Below are positions 34,321 to 47,000 of a DNA stretch of 64,000 bases, in pieces. Numbering within the stretch: the first letter of the stretch is position 1; the number at the start of each line of letters is the position of its first letter. Under the pieces are notes generated by a model that saw only the letters and a program-made list of their open reading frames with translations, did not search any database and was not told where the DNA came from. This stretch comes from Edolisoma coerulescens (Eukaryota; Chordata; Aves; Passeriformes; Campephagidae): NCBI GenBank assembly GCA_013397115.1, contig VWZW01005505.1, positions 806,001-870,000 of the forward strand. Reading direction: 5' to 3'. A program made the position numbers and the translations under genes.

Positions 34321-37300
34321 GCAGTACAAATCATGTAGCATGATCATGCTATGTAAATGAAAATTGTGACTCAAGACAAATCTATCATTTTGTTATATGT
34401 GACAATTTGTTGCCTAAAATAAGCCCTCAGATATTTTTACATACAAATCTTCACTCTAATTGTGATATATTTTGAACACAAAGTCTCCCACATCAGCATT
34501 TAAAATTACATGCAGAATTTGTAAAATACATATCAGTTGTAATTTTTATGTTAGACAAGGAATATGATATTTAAAGAAAATGTTACAATTAGGAAAAGAA
34601 AAATGCATCTGAAAGTGCCAATCAAAGCAGCAAATAACTCTGAACATTTGCAGTGGGGGAGCACCTGAAACTTTGTAGCTGTCGTATCAAAGATGTATAT
34701 AAATTTTTATGCTGTTACTTTCTTTTTAAACATTGCTAGGAGATCAAATTCAACAATATTTTGGCAGCCTAAAATTACACTCTTCTGACCTTGACATTAG
34801 TATTCAACAGCACTGATGAGAGAATGACAGCTTCTCCATCCTACTGGGTGATCTTGCAAGCTTTTACCTTCATGACTATGGAGTTTCTGTCAAATATGCT
34901 TACAGCTGAATGATCACATTCTTTTGAATTATGAAGTGGCTGAAAACTGTGCTAATTGGGTCCATATTGATGTCACTCAAAGATTAAGTAGCCTTAATAC
35001 TTTTCAAAGTTAGATAAATACTTGTAATTTTACTGCACATTAGCTGTAACAAACATTTGCCTTGAATGAATCATTCACAACACCTAGAAAACACACATAT
35101 AGTATTACTGGAAAATACTTAGAAGTTCTAATATATTAAAATTAGAAGAATAACGCTTCTAAAAGTAAGGAAAAAAACCTCAATTAGGTACAAATTTTAA
35201 GAATTGCAATTATAAGTAAAAACGTGTAAGATCTTGTGTGTAGTACCACAGAATTTAGTTGAATGAGAAATCAGAAAGACAGAAACAATGAACTTCAAAG
35301 CAGTGTTTGCTTACAGGGAATCTGGGCTCTGGACAAGAATTACACTGTTCTTGAGTACATTGAAGAATTATCCTGTGATACTCTCATTTAGGCCATCTCT
35401 TCTACCTTTAGTGAGTTGCATTCCCAGCTTTTAGAATTAAGATCAATGAAGTTCAAGAGAAGAACATCCAGTTGTGCCATGAATATCTTTAGTCTTTCAA
35501 GGCTCAGCCATCTGCTTCAACTCCTCAGAATCTGAATTATAAGTATTGCCAAATCCATAGGAAGAGTTACATAATCAATTTTTCCATTACATCCCTGAGT
35601 TACACAACCTTAGACAATGAGATGAAATTTCAAAAGTACAAAAATGAACAAATGCATTTCTTAGCTGTTAAGAAGTAGCAGCTCAGCCATTCTTTAGCTT
35701 GCCCCTGTAATTTACCCAACTTTTGACCTAGCCTGCAGAATTTTTAAAGACACAACATTCCTGCTTCAGTTGCTTAAATGATGTTAGCCATTTAGACTAA
35801 ATATTTTCAACATCTTGTTCTTTTTATACCTTAAGTGGATTTCCCTATTTTCCCTTCCCCTTCTTTGTGTACAGTCCTGGGCTAGAAACTGGCATTTCCC
35901 ATGGTATAAATGATATCTGTGTCATTTCCTTCTCCCTTTACATTTAAAGCTACATATGAATTCTATTGCATACGTTAACACAGCTCTGATTACAGATGTC
36001 TACATTTTTTTTAAAAATGACATGACATACATATCCCAGGATATAAAGAAGTATGACACATACATGATTTATTTTTCCACACTGTATCTGAAACCAATTT
36101 AATTTCTGCTGTTGATGGAGACTGAAAGACCTACCGTGCTCATTAAAGTGCATGAATTTGTAGAGCAAATACACAGCTTTAGTCAGTTCTGCTCAGTCAA
36201 ACCAATATATCTTGCTCCAAAACAGTAAAGTTAAAACTGACTTTATGTTGTACTTTTGTATTATGTTCCTTTATGACTTTTTCTATATAAAGTACAACAA
36301 TTTCTAATTTTTTTACCAATTTGATTTGCATGTAGAGAGTTATTTGGACCCACGCTTGTCCTGTGCACACTGGTGGGTAAATATTCAAAGTACTAGTGGG
36401 TAGTAGCGGGTAAATATTCATAAATGGATTCCAAGTGTCTGATATTTCATCATATCTCTTGCATTGTATAAAGAATAGGTAAGTTTTTAACTCTTTGTGT
36501 TTCAATATTTTGCATAACTTGTTAGATTGTTTTGCATACCTTTGCAGTTTATACCCTAGAAGGTGAAGAAAAAGTGCATTTTCTTATACAAAAATAGGCA
36601 GCCTGTTTCAGCCTGGATCAAAATAGTAGTGCTTTCTCTGTTAATTTATTAGTAGCATAAACAGTCTGCTGGCCAAAAAAAATTAAGGATTTTACATATT
36701 TCTGAAAAAGTGAGCAAACTAGTTAGAAAAATCAAATACCAAAATTTCCGGTTTCTTGCAGGAAGATTCTCCTGCATCTAAACAGTTATCAGCAGCTCAA
36801 CAGCATCTCACATATAAAATGAGACTGAAAGGTTTGTTGATGGCTTTTAAAAAATATGGAAAAAAATTTGGGAGAGAAGGAAGAAATTAATGAAATAAAG
36901 TCAGCTTGGCTCTTCTACGTTATTTCTGGCATAGTAAATACAATGGTGATTCCATTTGTTCTGTTTCCTGAAAAAATTTATCATTATTTAATAACTACAT
37001 TGGGAAACAGATCCAACAGTAAAATTAGGGGTGTAATCCAAAATTTAGAAAGATATTTCTGTTCACTTGCAAATGGGAAAGATGAACACTTTTGGATGGA
37101 ACATAAGATAACAACATGAAGAGCAAAGAGGGGAAAAACTACTTGAAGAGCTGATGAGAATAGCCCAGAGGATCACTTTAGGGACAGAGACCATCTGTGA
37201 CTCCATCTTAACAGCCTTGTTCAGGACTTTAGGGAGACATATTTAACCACTTGGGAACTAATCTCTCCAACATTAGCATACCTGTCCTCTCCTCTTTTAA

Positions 37301-37764
37301 AGAACTGAACAGGCCTTATTATCCTAATTTACAATATGGGTACTTTTAGTTGAGGTGCTGACCTTTAGAATAGCAGCTGGAACACTACTCAAAGTGGAAG
37401 AGAAAAATCTTTGCTGTAACTAAAAGGCTTAAATCCAGATTCTATCTCCTTGGAGAGCACCATATCCAGGTTTTCAGATGTTTAGGGACTGATTTATGGA
37501 TAACTGAGAAACAAGATGAAAATACCTACCAAAATCTCAGTCAAAATGTGCCATTGGGTGACACTCCTCCCCCAAGACAACCAGCATTCCTAAGTCCTTC
37601 AAGAGTCATTATACCAGCATGAACGAAAACGCTTAAGACATCTCATGATCCATTGGCCATACAAATCCCAGCATGGAGTCTGAACACTGTTTATTGTAAG
37701 ACAGATAAGTAGCCCACAGCTCAGAGTCTACAACTCCACAGAGAGTACTTGATTGTAAAAAATA
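34321..37764. other. AT-rich stretch, no gene recognised
   Basis: No gene or repeat family is identified. A 13-bp direct repeat (gggtaaatattca at 36,375-36,387 and 36,408-36,420) and a plus-strand 87-codon frame at 36,856-37,119 are the main features. The frame has mixed composition and an internal hydrophobic stretch and is not recognised. A slightly GC-richer patch at 37,130-37,560 holds nothing I can name. Confidence 0.45.
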
Positions 37765-38010
37765 ATCACGGAATCACAGAACAGGTAAGGCTGGAAGGGA
37801 CCACAGTGGGTCATGCGGTCCAAACTCCCTGCTCAAGCAGGGCCATCCCAGAGCACGTGGCACTGGATTGTGTCCAGACAGTTCTTAAATACCTCCAGTG
37901 AGGGAGACTCCACAGCCTCTCTGGACAATCTGTTCCAGTGCTCGGTCACTGCACAGTAAAGAAATTCTTCCACATGTTCAGATGGAAGTTCCTGTGCATC
38001 AGTTCCTATA
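37765..38010 (-). mobile_element. CR1 LINE, 3'-end fragment
   Basis: A minus-orientation CR1 3' end. It starts at the left with the tail 'atcacggaatcacagaacaggtaaggctggaaggg', followed by 'ctccctgctcaagcagggccatcccagagcac', 'gactccacagcctctctggacaatctgttccagtgc' and 'aaagaaattcttccacatgttcagatggaa', in the order expected of a reverse-complemented CR1. It is truncated at about 38,010. It is among the better-preserved copies here. Confidence 0.93.
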
Positions 38011-38491
38011 ATAGTAATTGTCAGCCAATAGCAATCCAGGGGTTTACAAAACATTAATGCTAGGTTTAGACTCCTGTAGTCTACCTGAATGCTTGTTGAG
38101 GTAACAAAATAGGATCCTTGTTTCTTGCTTTTAAAATTTATTATTAAATTAAGAATTTGACTCCCAGCATCACTAAAGCTCTAAAGGTTAAGTCCGTACA
38201 GCTCACTTTAATTAATAAAGTGTTCTTCCTATCATAGACACATCTCTTTTTCTGTACAATCAGCAGCTTTCAGCTTTTTCTGTATTATCTCTATAAGACA
38301 GCTTGATAACTCGATAATTTGTTAATGACATAATTGCTTCTTATAAAATCTATCAAGTCTACTAACCTCTAATTGTTACTCTCTGCAGCTGATTTTTGAA
38401 ATTGAACTCAAGAGATTATATTGATTATCAGAAAAGAGCCAGATGTTCCCATTGAAATTGAAGGTAGAAAAATACACTGATGAAAACCTAC

Positions 38492-38547
38492 CTTGTCTAA
38501 GAAAACACTGGTAGATTATTTCATAGATGTTTTTTTGAACAGGAAGT
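38492..38547 (-). other. Candidate minus-strand exon (56 nt)
   Basis: The acceptor is ...ttggtggaaatttgtttttcag and the donor ACAAG|gtaggttttc. One frame is open throughout (1 + 18 codons + 1, starting LPVQKNIYEIIYQ). It is phase-compatible with the candidate at 40,015-40,060. The peptide is plausible but not recognised. Confidence 0.18.
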
Positions 38548-39025
38548 CTGAAAAACAAATTTCCACCAAAATGTAAACAACGAAACATTCTAAAATATTA
38601 GCAGATGTGTCATAACCCTGAAGTTAATTAGTTTTGTGGCTTTATTGTGATTTTTTTTTAAGCTAAACACATAATTAGGAAGAAAAGAGCAAAAAATACC
38701 CACTTACAAACAACTTAAATTGGCTTGACATGTCACAATAAACTCAGTGTTGCCTTTGCTTATGTTTATGTTTCTCATTTTGCTAATAGGCTATAGTGTA
38801 TCTGTGTGCCCCACTCCAGTTAACGTAACATACACTACTGTGCTGCATTTAGGTGAAGTCCAGACACAGTAGGACTTGACAATATGAAGCACAGCCAAGG
38901 ATGAGCTCCCCAAAAATCTTTTCTCCTTTTCAGTGGTCTAAATTATTAGTTCAAAATCATATTACTGGTAGCATTTAGAATAAAATCACATGACAATTAC
39001 TGCTGAATTCAACAGTTTACTATTT

Positions 39026-39154
39026 AAAAAAAAAAAAAGCCAAAAGAAACCCAAAAGCAAAGCAAAGCACTCCAAAAAAACCCCGAAAACCAAAGAAAAA
39101 AAAAACCCCGAAAACAAACAAAAAACCCAAAACCAATAAAAAAAACCCCAAAAC
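39026..39154 (+). repeat. A/C-rich low-complexity tract
   Basis: A-runs punctuated by CCC and CCCC units, the complement of the avian T/G-rich pattern. The minus strand carries at least five runs of three or more G, so a loose G-quadruplex is conceivable, but the loops are long. The 88- and 89-codon minus frames over it (Phe/Leu-rich) are artefacts of the repeat. Confidence 0.85.
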
Positions 39155-41160
39155 TGAAAGAACAAGAGAGATAAAAAAACACCACACTGGCAGATATTTA
39201 CAAGTAGCAGCAATTTCATTTTGAAGTAAAATAACAGATGCTGACAAAGTTTCATAGTACAAAGTTGAATGATGATATACCCTCAATAATTTTGTAGCAA
39301 GAGCCTGCTAGAGTAGAACCACCAGAATCTGTGTAACCAGAAAGAAACGGTATGTTTCATTTTAAAACATTTGAACTCAAATTACTGTAGTTCAAATCCG
39401 CCATATTGCTAAAATAAAGGGAGACTATAAATCTTGCTTCACAACGTAGTTTTGTCTCCATATCAGGAACCTAAAACTTTGTTCTTAAATATTTAAAGGA
39501 GTTTTATTCTGAACAGTGCCTTGGCAAAGGAAAGAATAGTTTTTAAGTGCTTACAGGTGCACTGACCTAAGTTTTTCAGGCAAACGTAAGTTTGCGATTC
39601 ACACCAAGTTACTTCAAAGGCACCGTTGTGGAACAAAACTTAATATGCCAGAAAGAACTTAACACATCCTAATTCTCATTAGTATCTTGTTAGGGAGAAA
39701 ATTTAATTTTAAATATTTTTGTCACTTATTGGAATGTATAGTTGCAAGGCTGTGTTAGGTGTTGACTATGAACATTGTCTGGACAACAAAAAAGTGTCAA
39801 AATGAAGGAGAGGAATATGAACCTAGGATCCATTCATGCCAAAAGTAACTGAACCTGGGATACTGTCTCCAAGCCAAAGCATTTCCTACTCACTAACTCT
39901 TAAAGGCTCTTTACTTAAGCTGGGGATGTTTCATCCTCTTAACTTCTAATTCTTTATAGAACAAATCTGGATTCTTTATCCTGCCCTTGCATAGTACCAA
40001 GTGTATAATGTCACCTATTGCAGGACCTACTTAAAAATTCATTGGATGTGTCCTTAAGTGCTTTCAAAAACTCCAATATCCTTTATGCCTGCATATTGCA
40101 AAGCTTTTTAAGAAGTTTAAACTAAAAAACCATCCAGAACTTGAAACTGATTATATTTATCAAAAGGTAAAAAAACCCTCTAATGTTAGTTTATTATTCT
40201 AAAAAGTTTTATTATAAGGATCTCATCAGACTTCAAGCACAAACTATGGAATTTACTCTGTGCTTCCTGCACTAATACCATGCCTTCCAGGAAAATCAAA
40301 AAGAGAGCACTGGTACCAGGACTCTGTGTTGGTTTTTACCATATTTCTTGATAATCTGCTATAGTAGATCTATCTTTAAAACGTCACATTTCTCGGCATG
40401 ACTGGTTAAATTAATATATTTTGTCCATGTAGCCAAATATTATACTACTCCCTGAACTAAAAGCATTACATCCAAAATTGATCTTCAGACTGTTAGTTCT
40501 TGCTGACACTGGGTGTTTCCTACTCAATGACTTCAACACATTGTCCTTCCATCCTATGTGTATCTTTTTACCTCTGTTATACCTCATTCTTAATAACAAC
40601 CATCTTTTTCTCAAATTTTAATAAAGACAATGATACAATAAAATTTTGCTGCTCTAATGAGCTCTGAACTGTGACTTAGGCTTGTCAAGCAGCAGCTGCT
40701 GCTGTCCTTAATATCTCAGCATTTGACATCTCCGCAAAAATTCTTTACAGTTACAGAGAATATGAGCCAAATACTTCCAGCACAAAATTTCTTATAGCTC
40801 AGTGGCATTTGGAGCTGGTTCTACTGGGTTTTATAAACCTGCAAGAAAAAACACCACCCATTTGCATGCAAAGATTAACAGAATAAATTGAATTTTATGT
40901 CTGTATGAAAGACAGAATGGCATTTCTAGATGGGTTGAACAACAAGAAAATTATAAACATTAATCTTTATTTCAATCAAGTAAATAAATAAATAACTCAC
41001 AAATCCTGTGCTGTCATCTCCTTGACTCCTACGGTAGGAATCTTGGGCCTTTACTTGTGCTCTCATAACAATATATCTTGAGCATTAGTGAAATATGTGG
41101 CTTTCTCTCTTAGCAGACCATGAGAATCTCGGGGGGGGAAGCTAAAAATAAACTCAGCTT

Positions 41161-41240
41161 GGGGGTTTTTTTGGGTTTTTTTGGTTGGCTGGTTTTTGGG
41201 TTTGGTTTGGTTTTGTTTGTTTGGTTTGGTCTGGTTTTTT
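41161..41240 (+). repeat. T/G-rich low-complexity tract
   Basis: Alternating runs of T with GGGGG, GGG and GG (ggtttggtttgg pattern), preceded about 30 bp upstream by an eight-G run. It is a simple sequence of the avian T/G type. Confidence 0.85.
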
Positions 41241-43896
41241 GCTATTCATAAAATCAGAAAGAAGTATATTTAACTTGTACTACAGAATGAATGAAACTGA
41301 AGGAAGACCTCATAAGTACACAAGTACAGTGTCTTAATCAAGAATAGCAATAAAATTTAATGTTTTAGAGCAGGAAGAGTTTGTTCTATTAGCAAGCAAT
41401 CCTTCATTAGGGCCTTCAGACACTGGTATTCAAATATGTCTGTAAACAATAGAAAGAACGGGGGGTTCCCTGCAGGAACACAGAGAAACAAGGTTTGTAT
41501 TTCTCCTGCACTCAAGATGCTCTTCACTTCAATCATTCCTTCCTGACTCCAGCTACCTCCAGAGTCTCCTGGATTCTTCTTAGGCTAATGAGCATTGTAA
41601 GTCCAGCTGTTTTTTGCGAAGCATCTACTTTTTCACTTCATCCCAGAAAAAGGGCTAGAAAAATCAATCATGCTTTCCCCCAACTGTTAGTTTGCTTTCT
41701 GGTCTTGTTTAAACGCTTGCAATTGCTTGGTTCCACCCGAATTTAATTGGCGGCCCAATGTTTTCATAAGCAAAAGTTGTCATTGATATAAAATGAGGTG
41801 AGTAGTGATCTGTTAATTCAGCAACACTTCAAAATGACTAAACATGAATGAAATAGTAAATTGCAATTACATTCCTAAGAGAGTACATATGAAATCCATA
41901 TTAATACCACATTAGTTCATCATGACTAACATTATTATAGCTAATACTAAATGATAAAATAATGACTTCCTACTTATAGAATTAGCATTTCTAATCTTCC
42001 TCCTAAAAGGAATATAATTATGCTTCTCTAGAAAGAATGCAAAGATTTGCCTTCTTAAGTGATTATTTAGGCACAAAACATGGGTTTCAGCTGACTCAGC
42101 ATGCATAGCCTCATGTAGGGTTTCCTGAGGTGAACAGCACAGTTAAATGTGCAGGAGTTTAACTTGTGGAAATTTTGGGAGAAAAATTGTGGTTTAGTTG
42201 TTTAATTTAGGAAGAGGTATTAGTATTTCATTCTAACCTTTAGGAAACAATATTGAATATAAGAAAAATATACAGCATATCTGCACAGATATGCTTTATC
42301 TTTTAAGTACAAGAGATTTCATGTTTTTCAGGGTCTTCATTTCTCCTATGTACAACAGGGTGTAGAATAATAACTTTATCCTATTTCAGTGTCTGACAAC
42401 TCCAATAAACCCCAAAGAAACTGAAAAAGAGTTAAGACAGAAATTAAGCAAACACCTGAACAACACAGGCTAACAGACACATCTGGGGACGCTGGCCTTC
42501 CACATATTTAAAATTTTAGTTTGGTTTCAAAATTACTTTTGAAAAAAGATGAAAGTGAACGCAGGATTTTTTGAGTCATAAGGCCAGTGCTTCATCATTA
42601 AATTTGCTTTCTATAATGTTTACACATTTTACATGACAGAATTGAATCTTATGTGAATGATGGCTTTAGCAAAGAAATTTTTGTAGTAATAACCCATGAC
42701 TAAAATGAAACTGTATAAAAGAAAAGGGGGAACATAAAAAAGCTATATGACTTCCCTTAAAGTGGGATGCTGCAGTAAAGCTCTGAGCACATTTAAAAAG
42801 GCTGACTCAGAGGTGGCTTTCATAGAAGCATCTGTGAGACTATAATTTTGTATAATTTACAAGCGACTTAGCAGAGTGACTAAGAAGAGAGAAAACATGA
42901 AAGTAAAAGGTAAATTTAAAGGCACAACTTTTGTCTGAGAAAACTGTTAACCTACAAATTAAAAATGACAAAGGTGTAAAGACCAATCCATCAATATGAC
43001 AACCAGCAGTTTTAGCTTGTTTCTCTTCCATACTAAAATAGAAATGTCTTTAAATTGTTAAAAGGAAAAATTATTTGAGCCTCAAACACCAGTTAATGAT
43101 TATGATTTTCTATGTCTTTATATGATATATTTGTTATCATGACATATTTGGGTCAGAAACATCGAGGAACACAGGCTGCTGTTTCGTAAACAACTCAAAC
43201 TAATGCAGTCTTTGAAGTTCTACAGGATTTACAATATTTGAGAGAGCAATTAACAGCATGTTGAACTGTTCTTGAGCAATCATGCCCTCTCAAGTCAACT
43301 GTCAATGCACAAGCAGGTTAGGTATGGATCTCCTGTGAGCAGCCTCTAGGACTCCTTCTGTGCAGTGTCAGGAACATAGCTGGGGGTGGCATGTGAATTG
43401 GGCACTCTGCATCTGAAGTCAAGGAAGCTTCAGGCTGCCAAGACAAGAGGCTTGTTGTTTCTTGCACTTGAATTGCAGAACTATTTATTTATTTATTTTG
43501 AACACTGTTAAACAAAGGAGTGTTAAAAGCTTTCTACTAAACCTGCTGGGAAGAGGCCTACTGTACAAGACAAAAATGCAACTAATTGCATTCAAATTAA
43601 CATATATTTTATACATATGTATATGTGTCTAAATATGCATTTTAAAATATGATAAGATATGATCATTTGTCAAAGCTAGCTCCTGTTGAAACAGTACAGG
43701 AAATCAATTGAATACTAGAACACATAAAAAAATATTTTAAGAAATAGTTTTGTACTTGAAAAAATGTAATACAGTGGAAAAAAGCTGGACTAACAATGAG
43801 AGGACATTTATATATGCACAAAGAGATGCTCTCAAGGTAATGTGTAATGTAAAACTCTTGACACATTTTCACTCTTGTGAACAGTGACAATCTCAC

Positions 43897-44015
43897 TTGG
43901 AGAAAACATACAAAATTTTTCCTCAGGTTGCCTTGGCTCTGGTAGTTTACTTAAATCACCATCTAAATGAAATACTTCAGCAAGTTCTTTTGCAGTGCAT
44001 AAACAATAACAACTG
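43897..44015 (-). other. Candidate minus-strand exon (119 nt)
   Basis: This is the best exon candidate in the window. It lies within an 81-codon minus frame (44,077-43,832). A strong pyrimidine-rich acceptor (...atatttcctggaattcttgacag) precedes 119 nt that are open in one frame (1 + 39 codons + 1). The donor is CCAA|gtgaga. The peptide has balanced composition (acidic and basic residues, Pro, Cys) and contains KELAEVFHLDGDLSKLPEP. Its exit phase matches the next candidate (41,001-41,028). I do not recognise the protein. A retroelement relic or chance frame remain possible. Confidence 0.25.
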
Positions 44016-47000
44016 CTGTCAAGAATTCCAGGAAATATACCAGGAACAGGAATGAACCTTCCCACCCATATAAGCATAAAAAATTCACACTCACTTGTTA
44101 ATTAGAAGCTGCAAACAGAAAGGTTTGCTCTTCTTGCTCCAGAAGAATTAATACCAGCTCATTAGGAGGTGAGGACGCGGAAAGAGTAACCCACTTCTCT
44201 GCCACACTGCCAGATGACTCTAACCCCTGTGTCAGCCTTACTGAGGCCTGATGACTCAACCTCTAGTGTATTCTGGCTTTTAGAAGCTGTAGTGCTAATA
44301 CTACTGATTTTATCCAGGCTTTTCTAAGAAAATCAAATAGCCTTGATAACTGTTGCACTCTCAGATCAGAGAGAGTCACAGCATGTACTTGAATCTCTGC
44401 TATATTAACTATTTCATTAGTAGTTGCATGGTATTTTAATAACTATAAAACCCCAAGACCTAAATTAGATAATCAAAATGACCACAATGCTTAATTATTT
44501 GAAATACAGGTGCTAAAATTATTTTAAAAAACAAAAGGATAGACTCCAATCTTTATACTGATTATTGTGTTTCCTATTCCATCTGCTTTCAATTAAGCAC
44601 TTGTGTATCAGAAAGAATTACAGACCACAGTGTAAAATATTGAAAGTTGCTGAACTCTTTTTCCTTTGGCTATTTTCGTCCATCTTAAGAATAAATTAAT
44701 GATCCTTTAACCTTTCCTCACCTGCAATTAAGCCACAAGTTTTACCAATTCTGAGTAGGCTGCTTGCTAAATGTAAAAGTTAAAGGCTCAGTGAGCGCTA
44801 TTGGCTTTGTACCACGGATAGAGATTTTAGAACGAGGGTCTCAAGTTCTTGCCAGGCTGTGCTCAAAGCATATATACACATACAGCCTTTGTGAATCCAG
44901 CTGCCAAGTAAACTCTGCATATACTTCAACTAGGCATGATAGTAAAGGCAGATGCCCAAAAGAACTGGAAAAAAGATGAAAGAAAGTATAAATTCACAAA
45001 GCTAAAATGGTCAAAAGCAAATGGGAAGTCAGTTTATGCAGAGCATGGGATAATAAATGAAAGAAACCAATTTTTGAGCTGTTAAAATGTTGAAAGGAGC
45101 CTGTAATGAAGCAATTTAACAGTACCAGTGGGAAAACTGTAATTCTACCTTTGTACAGTACTGTGGAATTAGAAGACAGAATAAGCAGTACTAAAGAGAT
45201 GAATTCTGATTAAATTAATTTACTTACAGACAGTCCATATTGCTCTCTCATCCACTAAAGTGCACAAGCACAGACTCATTAAGGATTAGCAAAACCGGTT
45301 CGGAAAAAAAAATTAAATAGAAGACACCCTCAAACTTACATTGACGATAATCAAAGTATGTATATAAAATGTTTCCCTCCCACTACCAAGACAAAAGGAA
45401 TTACAGAGCTTCAGAATAACAAACATTAGCCAGATGCTCTAATGGGACTCTTAACAAGAAAGAACAAGTGATAGGTATTTTCAAACGCCATGGACAAACC
45501 AGGTAGCAATAAACATATAATTGATATTTGTAGTATATTCACAATGGATTACAATGATATGAAAGTATAATTTTTTCTCCATTCCTTGTATTTATTGATC
45601 GGTAGATAAATATTTAGTCAATTCTGTTTGTCAGTTACTCAGTGTAAATATGCTGAAAATAAAGAAAGCAAAAGAAATGAGTATTTCAGTTTAGTTAACA
45701 GCAGAAGGGATTTTTCCATGCAAAACAAAAATATTTATTAAATGTACCTGTACAAAAATCCAGTGAATACACAAAAAATTTGGTAATAAAGGTAAAAAAC
45801 TGCATATGGGATACAGCTATTTACACCAATGAAAGTGTTCTAATCATAGACAGAAATCTAGCAAATAATTGTATTCTTTCTAATTGGCTGGACCAAGTAT
45901 CTATAAAATGGACCATGACTGAACTTGGACTCAGATCCTCAAACATATGTGTGTAGGAGCTGGGTGACTAAATACCTTGCAGGAGCAGGCAGCCTCCATG
46001 TGCAATATCTAAATAAAAGTAGAAGGGTAAGGTTGATTTGTTTTTCACAGATCTGTCATCACTTTACTCCCAACCGTCTGCATAACCAAATACATGAGAC
46101 TTCCTTATTCACAGACCCTTCAAGTTTATTCAAATAGGATGATTACTGCTCCATCAGCTGTCAGAAAGTAAAATATCTAGGAAAGACCTGTTTGCTCTTT
46201 AAAAATAGTTTTCTTTCCAGAATTGTAAAAATTGTGTCTGACATATCTTGAGATTACAAGCAATGAACAAAAAAAGAGAGCATACTGTATTTTAAATGCA
46301 TTACTGCTGTTACTAGCTGGCCAAGAGAAATGCCTGCAGTAGAAGCAAGGCCATTTGTGCTTTTGGTATAAATTGTGTTGATCATTTAAGTTGAAATAAA
46401 GAAAAAGGCACAAGTTAAAAAGAAATTTAAAAACCCCCACCATGCAACAAAACAGCTAAAGAAAGAAACAACAGTGGAAGGAAGAAACAAACTTTCATTG
46501 CAGATTTGCTTCTTGCCATTTTGATGGTTCGGAACGAAACAACAACAACAACAATGCTTGCAGTGTTAATTATTGACTCTTCTTCAGAGGTAGTCACAGT
46601 GAACTTTAAATTATAAATGGTCTGTATAATTTGAAGGAGGAGATGAATAAGGGGTTTGCAGAGGATGTTAGAAAAAAAGATGCAGCACTGGCAAGCAAAA
46701 CAGCTAAGGATGCTTTATTTGATCAAAGTGAGTAAACCACTTATGCCAAACTGTCTGCTTTGTTTATAGTCATTGCCATTCTCTCACATCATCTGCCTTC
46801 TTGCATTATCGTACTGTCTACATTTTTTATTTACTGTTGAATGATCAGTGAATCAGCACCCAGTATATTTTTCTATGACAGATTTATTTAAATCTATTGA
46901 ATTCACTAACATTTTCCTTAGGGCAACTACTGTAATATCTTTATGAATACTAGTTCCTTTACTCATAACCACAAGTGGACAGCATATAAAGAATAACCGA

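Noticed and set aside
43832..44077. Treating the whole 81-codon minus ORF as a single-exon gene
   Set aside because: There is no promoter or poly-A signal around it, and the best internal signals suggest a shorter splice-bounded exon if anything.
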